NCBI GenBank assembly: GCA_002839995.1
Contig: PGZC01000005.1
Location: forward strand, 1 to 64,000
Direction: 5' to 3'
DNA length: 64,000 nt
From: Gammaproteobacteria bacterium HGW-Gammaproteobacteria-4
Lineage (GTDB): Bacteria > Pseudomonadota > Gammaproteobacteria > Xanthomonadales > Xanthomonadaceae
Notes under the pieces: generated by a model
The model's input: only the letters and a program-made list of their open reading frames with translations
What the model was told of the DNA's origin: nothing
Database searches by the model: none
Position numbers and translations under genes: made by a program
Shown: positions 20,527 to 29,836 of the stretch, piece after piece
Numbering within the stretch: position 1 is the stretch's first letter
Layout: every line of letters begins with the position of its first letter

Positions 20527-21807
20527 ATGACGCGGTTCGTGGTTTTATTCCTGATGGTAGTAGCGCTTCTAGCGCAGCCGTGGGCGCCTGCGGTTGCACA
20601 AAACGCGAAACGCGGCGACAAGAGCAAAACCGAAAAAGCGCTGCCGTTGTTTCCGCTGGCAACCCGCGAAGACCCGTCGATTCGCCTGTCCAGCAGGGAT
20701 CAGCGCAGCATTCAGAAGATACTCGACCTCTCGCAGGGTGAGGCCGACGATCAGGCAAAAGCCCAGGCGATGGGCGAAGAATTGCTCGCCAACGCGAAGG
20801 TCACCGGGTACACGAGGGCGTTCGTCAGCCGGGTGATGGCCGATATTCGGCTCGAACAGGACGATGTACAGGGAGCCATCGACCATTTGCAGGCGGCGCT
20901 GGACGCGGACGCGATGTCCAACGACCAGCACTACCAGACGATGCTGATGCTGGCGCAGACCTTGATCAATGAGGATCGCGCGGAGGAAGGGTTGAAGGTG
21001 TTCGATCGCCTGATCGACGAAACCAAAACCGACAATCCCGATTACCTGATCATCAAGGCCAACGCGCTGTACCAGGTCGAGCGCTACACCGAGGCGCTGG
21101 AACTGACCAAGCGGCTGGTTGCGGCGTCGCCCGAACCAAAGCCAAGCTGGCAACGGCTGCTGGTCGCCATGTATGCGCAGACGGAACAGCCGCTCGAGGC
21201 CGCGAAGGTTCTGCAGGAATTGATCGCGGCCGACCCGACGGACAAGGCACTGCGCACCAACCTCGCCGGCATGTATCAGGAGGCGGGCGATAACGAAGCC
21301 GCGGTCGCGGTACTCAACGAGATGCGCGCGAAGGGCCTGTTGACGACGGATCGCGACTACCGGGCGCTTTACTCCCTGTACGCCAACATCGAAGGCCACG
21401 ATGCCGACGTGATCGCAACGATCAATGAAGGTCTGCAAAACGGCATCCTCGAAGAGAATCTGCAGGCCTACACCGTGCTCGCGCAGTCGTATTATTTTTC
21501 CGACCGCATCCCGGAGGCCATTGCGGCCTACAAGAAGGCGGCCGAAATCGCCACAGACGGTGCGCCGACCCTGAACCTGGCGCGAATTTTCGCAAGCGAG
21601 GGGCGCTATGCGGAAGCCAAAGCCACGGCCAATGAAGCGCTGGCCAAGGGCCTTTCCACCCCGGGCCACGCGTGGGTTCTCCTTGGCCAGGTCGAGCACA
21701 ATCTGGGCAATCGTGCAGCGACCGCCACTGCGATGAAAGAAGCGGCGAAATACCCTGAAACCAAGGCTAACGCCGAAGAGTGGCTACGCAAGAACAAAGT
21801 GCGGTAA
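20527..21807 (+). CDS. Secreted TPR repeat protein
   Basis: A 426-residue exported protein. Signal peptide residues 1-25 end at PAVAQ. The rest is helical, with several tetratricopeptide-like units from about residue 95 to 400 (for example DNPDYLIIKANALYQVERYT, EENLQAYTVLAQSYYFSDR and ATANEALAKGLSTPGHAW). It is probably a periplasmic scaffold. It lies directly before tonB-exbB-exbD-exbD, and TPR proteins are often found near TonB systems, but the 133-bp gap leaves it unclear whether they share an operon. Confidence 0.8.
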   Translation: MTRFVVLFLMVVALLAQPWAPAVAQNAKRGDKSKTEKALPLFPLATREDPSIRLSSRDQRSIQKILDLSQGEADDQAKAQAMGEELLANAKVTGYTRAFVSRVMADIRLEQDDVQGAIDHLQAALDADAMSNDQHYQTMLMLAQTLINEDRAEEGLKVFDRLIDETKTDNPDYLIIKANALYQVERYTEALELTKRLVAASPEPKPSWQRLLVAMYAQTEQPLEAAKVLQELIAADPTDKALRTNLAGMYQEAGDNEAAVAVLNEMRAKGLLTTDRDYRALYSLYANIEGHDADVIATINEGLQNGILEENLQAYTVLAQSYYFSDRIPEAIAAYKKAAEIATDGAPTLNLARIFASEGRYAEAKATANEALAKGLSTPGHAWVLLGQVEHNLGNRAATATAMKEAAKYPETKANAEEWLRKNKVR

Positions 21808-21940
21808 TCTGGCGGGCCGCGGAACGCTTGGCGTTCGCGACCCATTCGTATAGGCTAACAAGTTACCGCTGCTTCAGGCTGCGATCGCATCCCGCGATCA
21901 GGGCTGCTGCTGCACCGGTCAAGAGCAAGTCTCCCCGCGC

Positions 21941-22597
<657 letters not shown>

Positions 22598-22642
22598 TGT
22601 TTTCCCACCCCAAGGCAACTTTTCAACCAGAAGGTACGCGTT

Positions 22643-23530
22643 ATGCTGCAGGACACGTCTAACACCCAGCCGGTCGATCCGGCATCGGCCTCCAACGAGG
22701 TGGACCCGAACGCCGTGGCAGGCGCCGCTACGCCGACCACGACAGATGCAGCCACCGCAGTACCGACGGCAGCGACACAACCGCCAGCGGGCGGCATTGC
22801 GGCCGGCATCACCGACACCGACGCCGAAGCATTCCAGCAGATGGGCTTCGACCATTTGCTGGTGGGTTTCGATGTCGTAGGCTGGGTGGTGTTCGTCACC
22901 CTGGTGCTGATGTCGATCGGCTCCTGGTACTACACCGTCGTCAACGTGCTCTCCAATCTGCGCGTCAGTTCGCGCGCCGATCGGGTGGTTCGCACCTTCT
23001 GGGAGACGACCAACGCCCAGGACGCAATCCACTTCATGCAGGAGCAGCCCAAGACCGAGCCGTTCTCGAAGATTGCTCTGGATTGCGCCGAAGCCGCCGC
23101 ACACCATCAGCGCAGCGAAGGTTCGCGCCTTGCCGAGGCGCTGAACCGCTCCGAGTTCATCGACCGCGCCCTGCGTCAGGCCGTCACCCGCGAAAGCTCG
23201 CGCCTGGAAAGCGGCATGACCTGGCTCGCCACCGTCGGTGCGACCGCGCCGTTCGTCGGCCTGCTTGGTACCGTGTGGGGTATCTACCACGCACTGATCA
23301 AGATCGGCCAGACTGGCCAAGCCTCGATCGATGCGGTAGCCGGCCCCGTTGGTGAGGCGTTGATCATGACCGCGATCGGTCTGTTCGTTGCCATCCCCGC
23401 GGTGTTGGCTTACAACACCTTCGTCCGCATGAACCGGGTGACCAACTCCAAGTTCGATACCTTTGCGCACGATCTGCACGACTTCTTCGCCACCGGTTCG
23501 CGCGTGGGTGAGTCGGCAGCCAAGCGTTAA
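22643..23530 (+). CDS. exbB: MotA/TolQ/ExbB proton channel family protein
   Basis: A 295-residue inner-membrane channel subunit. After an Ala/Thr/Pro-rich N-terminal stretch (residues 1-60), it has three helices: GWVVFVTLVLMSIGSWYY, then the hallmark MTWLATVGATAPFVGLLGTVWGIYHALI, then GPVGEALIMTAIGLFVAIPAVLAYN. It forms the ExbB pentamer that holds ExbD and drives TonB. It lies 45 bp after tonB and 29 bp before exbD. Confidence 0.95.
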   Translation: MLQDTSNTQPVDPASASNEVDPNAVAGAATPTTTDAATAVPTAATQPPAGGIAAGITDTDAEAFQQMGFDHLLVGFDVVGWVVFVTLVLMSIGSWYYTVVNVLSNLRVSSRADRVVRTFWETTNAQDAIHFMQEQPKTEPFSKIALDCAEAAAHHQRSEGSRLAEALNRSEFIDRALRQAVTRESSRLESGMTWLATVGATAPFVGLLGTVWGIYHALIKIGQTGQASIDAVAGPVGEALIMTAIGLFVAIPAVLAYNTFVRMNRVTNSKFDTFAHDLHDFFATGSRVGESAAKR

Positions 23531-23559
23531 GCCGCGGTCGAATCCGGGAGATAGAAGCC

Positions 23560-23973
23560 ATGGCGTTCAGTAGCAATAGCGGCGGCGGCGGCCCGATGGC
23601 GGAAATCAACGTCACGCCCCTGGTGGACGTGATGTTGGTGCTGTTGATCATTTTCATGATCACGGCGCCGTTGATGTCGCACAAAGTCCAGATCAAGCTG
23701 CCGGAAGCGGCACTCGAAAATCGTCCGGAGCCACCGATCCAGCCGATCACGCTGGCGATCAAGGACACCGGCGAGATTTTCTGGAACGATCAGCCGATCG
23801 ATATGTCGCTGCTTGAAACGCAGTTGGCGGTTGAGGCCCAGAAAGTCCCGCAGCCGCAGGTGGATGTCCGGGCCGACGGTACCACCCGTTACAAGATCAT
23901 CCGCGACGTGGTGAAGGTGGCCAAACAGACGGGTATTCGCAAGGTTGGTTTTGTCGCTACCCCCGAGCACTGA
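23560..23973 (+). CDS. exbD1: ExbD/TolR family transport protein, copy 1
   Basis: A 137-residue protein with one N-terminal helix preceded by the conserved MAEINVTPLVDVMLVLLIIFM, whose Asp (in LVDV) is the proton-carrying residue. A periplasmic dimerising domain follows (VDVRADGTTRYKIIRDVVKVAK). It pairs with ExbB and TonB. Its start, MAFSSNSGGGGPMAEIN, is nearly repeated by the next gene, showing tandem duplication. Confidence 0.94.
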   Translation: MAFSSNSGGGGPMAEINVTPLVDVMLVLLIIFMITAPLMSHKVQIKLPEAALENRPEPPIQPITLAIKDTGEIFWNDQPIDMSLLETQLAVEAQKVPQPQVDVRADGTTRYKIIRDVVKVAKQTGIRKVGFVATPEH

Positions 23974-23993
23974 CACGTACGAGGATTCAGCCG

Positions 23994-24404
23994 ATGGCAT
24001 TCAGCAGCAATAGCAGTGGCGGTGCAATGGCCGACATCAACGTCACGCCGCTGGTCGACGTGATGCTGGTGTTGCTGATCATCTTCATGGTGACCGCACC
24101 GATGGCCTCGTATCAGATCCAGATCGATCTGCCGCAACCCAGCATCAATCCACCGGAGCAGCCGAAGGATCCGCCGAAACCGATTCGTCTGCGCATCGAC
24201 GGCAACGGGCAGTTGTTCTGGGATGGCTCGCCGTTGCCGACCGCGGCGCTGCACCCGCAGTTGCAGATCGAGGCGACACGCGATCCGCAGCCGACGCTGG
24301 AGCTTGAGACCGACGGCGAAACGCGCTATGAAGTGCTGGCGGACGTGTTGTCGACCGCCAAGAACGCCGGCATGGAAAAGATCGGTTTTGTCGAGACGAT
24401 GTAA
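23994..24404 (+). CDS. exbD2: ExbD/TolR family transport protein, copy 2
   Basis: A 136-residue paralogue of the gene 20 bp upstream, with the same start (MAFSSNSSGGAMADINVTPL) and the same proton-path Asp in LVDVMLVLLII. The periplasmic half has diverged: it has a Pro-rich insert (PSINPPEQPKDPPKP) and more acidic residues (LELETDGETRYEVLADVL). In Xanthomonas campestris a second ExbD has a role beyond iron uptake, in plant interaction; whether that applies here is unknown. A terminator follows 22 bp after the stop. Confidence 0.93.
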   Translation: MAFSSNSSGGAMADINVTPLVDVMLVLLIIFMVTAPMASYQIQIDLPQPSINPPEQPKDPPKPIRLRIDGNGQLFWDGSPLPTAALHPQLQIEATRDPQPTLELETDGETRYEVLADVLSTAKNAGMEKIGFVETM

Positions 24405-24426
24405 TTGCTGCTGTCGAGGCGCAACG

Positions 24427-24454
24427 AAAAAGGCCGCTTTACGCGGCTTTTTTT
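24427..24454 (+). terminator. Intrinsic terminator after exbD2
   Basis: Stem GCCGC (24433-24437), loop TTTAC, stem GCGGC (24443-24447), then seven T (24448-24454), with A-rich sequence before it. It sits between convergent exbD2 and pdxJ, and the preceding A run could let it work weakly on the other strand. Confidence 0.85.
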
Positions 24455-24515
24455 GTGGCCGATGAACGCCGCGCGTGTGGAACGCTTTTCCAGTGAATGA
24501 AACACGTGCGGGTGC

Positions 24516-25274
24516 TCACCGACTGGTCGCTGCGGCAATGATTGCGAGGTAGCGCTTTACGGTTTGGTCGATGCCGTCATACAACGCTTCCGAGATCAAC
24601 GCGTGGCCGATGGACACTTCATCGACGGGTGTGACGCAGGCAAGGAATTCACCCAGATTGGCCTGGCTCAGGTCGTGGCCCGCGTTTACCCCCAGGCCGG
24701 CTGCTAGTGCATCCGCGGCAACCTGCGCGTACGCCCTGGCGCTCGCTTCGCCGGTACCAGCGGCGTGCGCGGCGGCAAACGGACCGGTGTAGAGTTCAAC
24801 CCGGTCGACACCGATCTCGCGGAATCGCTTCAGTTCGCGCACCGACGCATCGACGAACACGCTGACGCGCGCGCCGTGCGCTTTCATCGCGTTGACGATC
24901 GCCGCCAGTCGCGTGGCATCTGCGCACGGATCGAAGCCGTGATCGGAGGTCAATTGCTGATCGCCGTCCGGAACCAGGGTAACCTGGTGCGGGCACGCCC
25001 GTGCGACGATTGCCAGCAGCCCCGGGTAGCCGGGGCGCGGTTCCGCGAACGGGTTTCCCTCGATGTTGAGCTCCACCGCACTCGGCAACCGATCGCGCAA
25101 GGCCAACACATCAGCGACGCGAATGTGCCGCGCATCCGGGCGCGGGTGGACGGTAATACCCTGACAACCGGCTCGAATCGCCGCCGCGGCGGCGGCACAG
25201 ACATCCGGGTCGTTTCCGCCGCGCGAGTTGCGCAGCACAGCGATTTTGTTGACATTCACGGACAAGGCGGTCAT
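24516..25274 (-). CDS. pdxJ: Pyridoxine 5'-phosphate synthase
   Basis: A 252-residue TIM-barrel enzyme that condenses 1-deoxyxylulose 5-phosphate with 3-amino-2-oxopropyl phosphate to make pyridoxine 5'-phosphate (vitamin B6). Family motifs are [16 protein letters not shown] at the N terminus, [27 protein letters not shown] and the C-terminal [12 protein letters not shown] and [12 protein letters not shown] at 25274 gives the family start; upstream reading adds 35 unrelated residues. Convergent with exbD2, as in Xanthomonas. Confidence 0.95.
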   Translation of the reverse strand: MTALSVNVNKIAVLRNSRGGNDPDVCAAAAAAIRAGCQGITVHPRPDARHIRVADVLALRDRLPSAVELNIEGNPFAEPRPGYPGLLAIVARACPHQVTLVPDGDQQLTSDHGFDPCADATRLAAIVNAMKAHGARVSVFVDASVRELKRFREIGVDRVELYTGPFAAAHAAGTGEASARAYAQVAADALAAGLGVNAGHDLSQANLGEFLACVTPVDEVSIGHALISEALYDGIDQTVKRYLAIIAAATSR

Positions 25275-25637
25275 GCGTTGAAGCTTACACCGCGCCGGGC
25301 AACGTGCGTAGGCGATGGTGCCGCGAGGCAACGACGCGGGCCATACATGACGTTCAAGATGAATGGACGAACCCGGCATTCGGACCTCGCCTGGCGTCTC
25401 GGGCGTAGCAACACAAATCAGCGGCCGTCTGCGCCGATCCTGTTGTCAAAACAATGAGCTGCATAGCAGCAAAGCGCACCGCGTGCGGGTAAACTGTCGC
25501 CAAGCGCCTACCCGCAAGGGACAGGCCGTGGCGCAGGGGCGCGGGTGATGGCAAGCGCAGGGTTTCGAGTAACGCCGGGATGACAGGTGACGCGTCCGCT
25601 ATCTATGGGCTGAATCCATGACCGTATCCTGCCGCCA
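25275..25637. other. Intergenic region between pdxJ and the diguanylate cyclase gene
   Basis: 363 bp without a convincing gene; the short open frames here have no ribosome-binding site or recognisable content. It holds a perfect 8-bp inverted repeat (TGCGGGTA at 25484-25491 and TACCCGCA at 25509-25516) with a 17-nt spacer, function unknown. Both flanking genes point outward, so promoters for both must lie here, but I cannot place them with confidence. Confidence 0.5.
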
Positions 25638-28553
25638 ATGGTGAGTCTGAGCCATCGTCGCGTTTGCACGACAATTCTACTGCTGTCGGCGGCGCTGCTC
25701 GCCGCCGCGCCAGTGCGCGCCGTCAGCGACCTGCGCGGTGCCCCGCTCCTCGATCGCTACGGAACCGAAATCGTTGGTGCTCCGCCGCGGTTTTTCAGTG
25801 CGGCGCAGGACAATGATGGCCGGCTTTACGTCGCCAACCAGAAAGGCATGCTTCGTTATGATGGGGATCGATGGGTGTTGCTCACCCTGCCCGGCAAGGA
25901 GGCTGCAACGAGCGTAGGCCGCGATCAGCGCGGGCGCATCTACGTCGGTGGTTTCGACGTTTTCGGCCGCGTCGAAAGCGATACCGAGGGCAACATGCAG
26001 TTCGTCGATCTGCGCCCCCGTCGCGCGAACGACGATCGTGCCGAGGCGGTCGCGAGCGTCTGGCAGATCATCACCGACCAGGCATTGGTCCACATTCGCA
26101 CCGAGTCTGCCCTGTACACGCTCGATGGCGACGATCGCATCGTCCGTACGGTTCAGTTACCTGACACCGCACGACTGTTTTTCGCGACGTCCTCCGGCCT
26201 TGTTGGGCGCATCGATGGTCGCGGCCTGGTACGGGTGAGCGACGATGGAACCCTGATCGATATCCCCGCCGGCAAGCTGTTCGCCGATCAGGGCATCGCC
26301 GAAATCGTGAGGTCTTCCGATCGATCCATCATCGTTGCCGAGCGCGGATTTTACGAACTTGCCAGCGGCGGGAGCGACGCCCTGCACGATTCCGATGCGA
26401 TCCGATCGATCGGGATAACGCCACGCGTCGAATACGGCGATGACCGGGCGAACTGCGCCATCATGCTCGGCGATGGATCGATCGCAGTTGGCACAGTCAA
26501 CGGCGAACTGCTGCGCTTCGACCCGTCGTTGACGTTGCGCGAACGCGTCCCGATCAACGACGGCAGCATCGAAGCGTTGCATATCGATGCCGAACACGGG
26601 TTGTGGGTACTGGGTGAAGGCGAGCTCGTGCGGCTGCGGCTGCCGGCGCAATGGACCAAATTCAGTGCAATCCATCAGGTGACCGGCACCATATACGACG
26701 TCGAATCGCACGCCGGTGCGCTCTGGTTTGCGGGCAGCGCCGGATTGCGGCAATTGACCCCGGATCCAGCGCGGATGCCACGTGCGGAGCACTTGCCGTG
26801 GTTCGATTACGAAGGCTATGCGCTGCAATCGACAGCGGCGGGGCTATTGGTCGGGCACCGTACCGGGCTGCTCGTCGTTGAACAAGGAAAGCGATGGCGG
26901 ACGATACTCGGCGATGGTGAGGCGATACAGTGGCTGTTGCCGGTAGTCGGGCACGAAGATCGCGTTTTCGCCATCGGCGAGCGCAACGTGTACGTACTGG
27001 CACAGCGCGCCGGCGGCTGGAGTGTGCTGAGCACGACATCGCTGGACGGCATCAGCCCCGGCAGCGTGCTCGTCGGGCCAGGCGATGGACAGTTATGGCT
27101 GTCGGATACGCGCGGCGTGCCACAGCGTTGGCAATTCGATCTCGGTACCGGTTCGGTTGCGGCACGCACGCAGTTCACAACCGAAACGGGGCTGCCGCAG
27201 CGCGAAGGACACGCCGCCCACCTGTTCAAACTGGATGATCGTATCCACGCGGTTGTCGACAAGCAGGGGTTTGTGTTCGACGGTGAACGATTCACACCGG
27301 ATCGCGGTGCGCCCGCCACGTTGGTGGAAAATCCGGAAGACTTGCTGGTGACGGAAAGTGCGGTAGGCACCTTTGCGCTCACCTGGAACGAGATCCTGCG
27401 CCGCGACCCAGGCAGCCAGCGCTGGGATCGTCTGTACCTTGGTGCGGGGATGGATCGCGGATACGTCGGGATGCGGCTTGGCAGCGACAATGTCGTTCGA
27501 CTGATCACCTGGGCCGGGGTCCTGCAGTTCGACCCGACACAGATGCAACCGCCTGAGCCAACGCTTGTTGCCGGCTTTGCCAGTATCGGAGCGCGCTCGC
27601 CGCAAGGCGCCTTCACCCCTTTGCCCGCGCAGCCGGGCAGGACGCCCGCGATCGTGCCCGCCGGCAACAGCCTCGAGATGCGGTTTGGCTTGATCACCAT
27701 GGAGCCTGGCGCCGAGTTTCGCTACCGCCTGCATGGCGTGACAACCGGCTGGAGCACCTGGCGGACCGATCGTGTGCTTACGTTGCGCTCGCCGGCTGGC
27801 GGCGACTATTCGATCGAAGTGCAGGCGCGCACGCGTTCCGGCCGCGAAGCGAGCCCGCTGTATTACCGATTTGTGGTTCAGCCCAGGTGGACCGAGAAAG
27901 CATGGGTACGCGCGTTGCTTGCCACGCTGGGACTGGTGTTACTTGCGGCAGTGGTGCATTGGGTAGCCTGGTGGCGCACGCAGCGCCTGCAGTTGGCGAC
28001 CAGCCGCCTGGAGTCGCGCATCGCCGAGCGCACTGCGGAGCTTGAGGTCGCAAACCGCAAGCTGGCGGATCTTGCAACCGAGGACAGTCTCACCGGCATT
28101 GCCAACCGGCGCGCGCTGGACAACGGATTGATACGCGAATGGCATCGCTGCCTCGATCAACGTCGTCCGATCGCGGCGCTGATGATCGATGTCGATCATT
28201 TCAAACGCTACAACGATGAGCACGGTCATCTCGACGGCGACATCGTGCTCAAGCAAATTGCCGCGATGTTGACGCAAATGCACAACCCGAACCGGGAACT
28301 GTTGGCGCGCTTTGGCGGCGAAGAGTTTGCGTTATTGCTGCCGGGGCAGCATGTCGAAGATGCGCAGAACCGAGCGCGCGACGTGTGCAATGCGATTGCC
28401 CAATCCGATCTGAAGCTGACGGTGAGTATCGGCGTCGCGGCGCAGGTGCCCAGTCCGCTGGATGACCCGCACATCCTGCTGCGCCGCGCGGATGCCGCCC
28501 TGTATCGCGCCAAGCGCAACGGCCGCAACCGCGTCGAGATCGCCAACGATTGA
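25638..28553 (+). CDS. Diguanylate cyclase with periplasmic propeller sensor
   Basis: A 971-residue membrane protein that should make cyclic di-GMP. Signal peptide 1-28 (ending PVRAV) is followed by a long beta-propeller sensor with two-component-regulator-type repeats (about 40-640), a Y_Y_Y-type beta-sandwich domain (about 670-750, RYRLHGVTTGWSTWR), one TM helix (about 760-780), a short coiled coil (SRLESRIAERTAELEVANRKL) and a GGDEF domain. The active-site loop is GGEEF (893-897), so catalysis is expected. The usual RxxD inhibitory site five residues before GGEEF is not present (PNRE there). The ligand of the propeller is unknown. Confidence 0.9.
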   Translation: MVSLSHRRVCTTILLLSAALLAAAPVRAVSDLRGAPLLDRYGTEIVGAPPRFFSAAQDNDGRLYVANQKGMLRYDGDRWVLLTLPGKEAATSVGRDQRGRIYVGGFDVFGRVESDTEGNMQFVDLRPRRANDDRAEAVASVWQIITDQALVHIRTESALYTLDGDDRIVRTVQLPDTARLFFATSSGLVGRIDGRGLVRVSDDGTLIDIPAGKLFADQGIAEIVRSSDRSIIVAERGFYELASGGSDALHDSDAIRSIGITPRVEYGDDRANCAIMLGDGSIAVGTVNGELLRFDPSLTLRERVPINDGSIEALHIDAEHGLWVLGEGELVRLRLPAQWTKFSAIHQVTGTIYDVESHAGALWFAGSAGLRQLTPDPARMPRAEHLPWFDYEGYALQSTAAGLLVGHRTGLLVVEQGKRWRTILGDGEAIQWLLPVVGHEDRVFAIGERNVYVLAQRAGGWSVLSTTSLDGISPGSVLVGPGDGQLWLSDTRGVPQRWQFDLGTGSVAARTQFTTETGLPQREGHAAHLFKLDDRIHAVVDKQGFVFDGERFTPDRGAPATLVENPEDLLVTESAVGTFALTWNEILRRDPGSQRWDRLYLGAGMDRGYVGMRLGSDNVVRLITWAGVLQFDPTQMQPPEPTLVAGFASIGARSPQGAFTPLPAQPGRTPAIVPAGNSLEMRFGLITMEPGAEFRYRLHGVTTGWSTWRTDRVLTLRSPAGGDYSIEVQARTRSGREASPLYYRFVVQPRWTEKAWVRALLATLGLVLLAAVVHWVAWWRTQRLQLATSRLESRIAERTAELEVANRKLADLATEDSLTGIANRRALDNGLIREWHRCLDQRRPIAALMIDVDHFKRYNDEHGHLDGDIVLKQIAAMLTQMHNPNRELLARFGGEEFALLLPGQHVEDAQNRARDVCNAIAQSDLKLTVSIGVAAQVPSPLDDPHILLRRADAALYRAKRNGRNRVEIAND

Positions 28554-28662
28554 GGGCTACGGAACGGCGACCGTCGTGTCGCGATACGCAACAACACGAC
28601 ATGATCGATTCATTCGACGCGGCCGAACCGAAAGACCCCCGTACAGCGGCGCGTTAACGGCC

Positions 28663-28917
28663 TCAGGGCAGGTTCTTGCCCTCCGGCACTGCCGAATCCT
28701 GCGCCTGGTCGCGCGATTGCGCGTGCGCTGCAGGGTACAGAGCGACGGATTCAGGGCGCGCTGCCGACCCGACACGCTCGGCAAGCAGCGCAAACGCGGC
28801 TGCAAACAGCAGCAGCAAAGCCGCCAGCGCGGCCAGCGCGGCCAGCCACGTCCAAGGGGCGAACAAGGCCAAAACAAAACTGGCGATGGACAGCAGTGCA
28901 AACACCAACCAGGACAT
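28663..28917 (-). CDS. Small two-helix membrane protein
   Basis: An 84-residue protein starting MSWLVFALLSIASFVLALF, with two adjoining hydrophobic helices (about residues 2-19 and 22-46) rich in Ala and Leu, then a polar C-terminal tail of about 35 residues. GGAGG-type ribosome-binding sequence (complement of 28921-28926) four to eight bases before the ATG supports this start over an in-frame ATG 21 codons upstream. It follows the 2OG oxygenase gene by 66 bp on the same strand. No family recognised. Confidence 0.65.
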   Translation of the reverse strand: MSWLVFALLSIASFVLALFAPWTWLAALAALAALLLLFAAAFALLAERVGSAARPESVALYPAAHAQSRDQAQDSAVPEGKNLP

Positions 28918-28983
28918 GCATCCTCCGCGCGGGTGGTCCATTTCAGGGAAGTTTACACGCACCATATCAACAGCGCGCACGAG

Positions 28984-29697
28984 TCAGCGCGTCGGCGCAA
29001 ACAACACCTCGGCGCGTTGAAACAATACCCAGCTGGTCGCGATGTATTTGTCCTTGCCCAGTGGCCGATTGCCGCGATGGGTGTGAGTGAAGGCGGCAGG
29101 GGCAATCAGCAGGCTGCCGGTACGCGGTTCGATCTTGCGCTGTTGGTGCAGGAATTCGGTTTCCCCTTCGGCGAAACCATCGTTGAGGTAGATCGTCCAC
29201 AGCAACGTGCGATGCAAGGCGTTGCCCTCGCCGTCCTGCGGGTAATGCTCGCAATGCCAGTAGGGATATCCGCCCTCATTGGCGGTATAGCGCTGCAGGT
29301 TGATCGCGCCAGGACGAAAGCACAAACGGACCAGCGCGCCAAGCCGCTCGTCGTCCATCGCGGCCACGTCTGCGGCCGTCAGCCGACGCGGAACTCCCGA
29401 CTCGGGATCGGGGATCTGCAACATCAGCGGCGCAATCAGTGTGTACGGATATTTGCGCAGATACTGAAGCAGACCGTCGAACATCGCCGAATTCAACCGT
29501 TCCTCGACCTCACGCCACGCTGGCTTGCCGGTGATCTGCAGATCGCGGCTGCGCTTGAGTTCAGGCATCACGCCACCACCAACACGGCCCGGACTGTGCT
29601 CGCCGCCCTGCTCGAAGCGGCGCAACCAGTGCGCACAGGTCTCGGCCGACAGCGCATCGGGGTAAACTTCGATGAAATCGTTCGCTGTCGTGGTCAT
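28984..29697 (-). CDS. 2-oxoglutarate/Fe(II)-dependent oxygenase
   Basis: A 237-residue protein of the prolyl-hydroxylase-like 2OG-Fe(II) superfamily. The N terminus IEVYPDALSAETCAHWLRRFE is typical, and the jelly-roll core has YPYWHCEHYP (H148, E150) and the distal segment FTHTHRGNRP (H205 or H207, then R208). The family usually has His-x-Asp; here an HxE fills that place, which some active relatives also have. TLLWTIYLNDGFAEGETEFL is the conserved core strand pair. Relatives hydroxylate proteins or small molecules; the substrate is not visible. Confidence 0.8.
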   Translation of the reverse strand: MTTTANDFIEVYPDALSAETCAHWLRRFEQGGEHSPGRVGGGVMPELKRSRDLQITGKPAWREVEERLNSAMFDGLLQYLRKYPYTLIAPLMLQIPDPESGVPRRLTAADVAAMDDERLGALVRLCFRPGAINLQRYTANEGGYPYWHCEHYPQDGEGNALHRTLLWTIYLNDGFAEGETEFLHQQRKIEPRTGSLLIAPAAFTHTHRGNRPLGKDKYIATSWVLFQRAEVLFAPTR

Positions 29698-29836
29698 TGC
29701 CGAAACGGTCGGGTGTGGCGATCGCGGATGGTAGCGCGCTTGCTACCATCGCGTCAGCACGGTTCGGCACGGCGTACGCCGCGGGTAAGATGATGCAATC
29801 GGCGCTGACGCGCGCTGCCATTCGGGAATCGGCGCC

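Noticed and set aside
24765-25457. Plus-strand frame of about 230 codons opposite pdxJ and its upstream gap
   Set aside because: Antisense to pdxJ in the left half and featureless in the right half.
25363-25548. Short frame of 61 codons between pdxJ and the cyclase gene
   Set aside because: No ribosome-binding site, no recognisable content; treated as non-coding.
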